Positions 4,900 through 5,151 of a stretch of 5,151 nucleotides of DNA are shown here, piece by piece; the first letter of the stretch is position 1; each line of letters begins with the position of its first letter. The stretch comes from Candidatus Solincola jinzensis (GTDB taxonomy: Bacteria; Actinomycetota; Geothermincolia; Geothermincolales; RBG-13-55-18), in contig JACVJG010000254.1 of NCBI GenBank assembly GCA_015711875.1, positions 1 through 5,151 of the forward strand, given 5' to 3'. Both the position numbers and the translations under genes were made by a program. The notes below the pieces were generated by a model that saw only the letters and a program-made list of their open reading frames with translations, was not told the DNA's origin and did not search any database.

Positions 4900-5151
4900 C
4901 TATTCACCCCCCTCGCCCTTCTTCTCGAAGATCACCCGGCCGGGCTTCATGCTCGCCTGCCAGTTCTTGAGGCCGTAGATGCGCTTGAAGCGGTCGAGCT
5001 TTCCCAGTTTCTCAAGCTGGTTGTAGATGAGGGTCCAACCGCAGTCCTTCTCCTTGTCCGTCTCGCACTTGCCCTCGTCGGTGCCTCCGCAGGGCCCGTT
5101 GAGGATGCCCTTGTGGCAGCGGGTCACGGGGCAGATGGCCCCGAAGTCCTC
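4900..5151 (-). CDS. metV: MetV, iron-sulfur subunit of methylenetetrahydrofolate reductase (C-terminal part)
   Basis: The last 83 codons are present; the 5' part lies beyond the right edge, because the frame is open to 5151. The visible peptide starts EDFGAICPVTRC and continues HKGILNGPCGG. This C-P-x-T-x-C ... N-G-P-C-G-G pattern, followed by GKC and KDCGW, is the hallmark of the MTHFR C-terminal/MetV family (Pfam MTHFR_C type). Five cysteines are seen in the first 40 visible residues, and these family cysteines bind iron-sulfur clusters. The tail (ending RVIFEKKGEGGE) is charged. In acetogens MetV forms a complex with MetF and connects it to an electron donor; direct adjacency to metF here supports the same role. 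The GTG within CPVTRC (5127) could be mistaken for a start, but the cysteine motif begins before it. A fusion of MetV with an upstream domain cannot be excluded. Confidence 0.9.
   Translation of the reverse strand, partial: EDFGAICPVTRCHKGILNGPCGGTDEGKCETDKEKDCGWTLIYNQLEKLGKLDRFKRIYGLKNWQASMKPGRVIFEKKGEGGE
4905..4910 (-). promoter_or_regulatory. Ribosome binding site for metF inside the metV 3' end
   Basis: GGGGTG on the minus strand sits six bases before ATG 4898 and within the last metV codons, so metF translation is probably coupled to metV. The GTG inside it is the alternative metF start at 4907. Confidence 0.5.

Noticed and set aside
1..5151. Mobile elements, CRISPR arrays or defence genes
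   Set aside because: No transposase, integrase, spaced direct repeats or toxin-antitoxin-like small genes were seen; the window reads as core anaerobic metabolism with one strand orientation.

Overview
All recognisable genes in this window lie on the minus strand. The DNA is GC-rich with strongly GC-biased third codon positions. In transcription order (right to left) they are: the C-terminal part of metV, metF, a compact MetE-like (UROD/MetE fold) methyltransferase, lipA, an AcsE-type methyltetrahydrofolate methyltransferase (MeTr), a NuoE/HndA-type [2Fe-2S] subunit, and the first 24 codons of an HndB-like or NuoF N-terminal-domain-like thioredoxin-fold subunit. Both window edges cut genes.

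The content points to a strictly anaerobic bacterium with at least the methyl branch of the Wood-Ljungdahl pathway. MetV-MetF is the flavin/iron-sulfur 5,10-methylene-THF reductase arrangement of acetogens and relatives. The MeTr protein keeps the catalytic positions of the Moorella enzyme that moves the methyl group from methyl-THF to the corrinoid iron-sulfur protein. The NuoE/HndA-type protein is a peripheral electron-transfer subunit of NAD(P)-linked hydrogenases or formate dehydrogenases. High GC and gene content would suit an uncultured anaerobic actinobacterial or Chloroflexi-like lineage, but the taxonomic guess is weak and nothing here is diagnostic.

Layout: metV and metF are translationally linked (4900-5151 and 3969-4898). 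A 162-bp gap (3807-3968) follows, holding a perfect 12-bp-stem hairpin. Next comes the block MetE-like gene > lipA > MeTr (901-3806), with a 4-base ATGA overlap at the first junction and a 54-bp gap with an inverted repeat at the second. A strong GC-rich hairpin (866-890) 10 bp after the MeTr stop probably ends this unit. A 268-bp non-coding stretch (598-865) probably carries the promoter of the next unit, which begins with the NuoE-like gene and continues beyond the left edge through another ATGA overlap.

Working together: MetVF makes methyl-THF, MeTr passes the methyl to a corrinoid protein, and the MetE-like protein could use a methyl-corrinoid (or other methyl donor) to make methionine. 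LipA makes the lipoyl cofactor used, among others, by the glycine cleavage H protein, which also feeds methylene-THF. The locus therefore looks like a one-carbon node joining CO2 fixation, glycine turnover and methionine supply. The coupling of these steps is inferred from gene order, not shown by the sequence. No mobile element, CRISPR array, tRNA or rRNA was seen.
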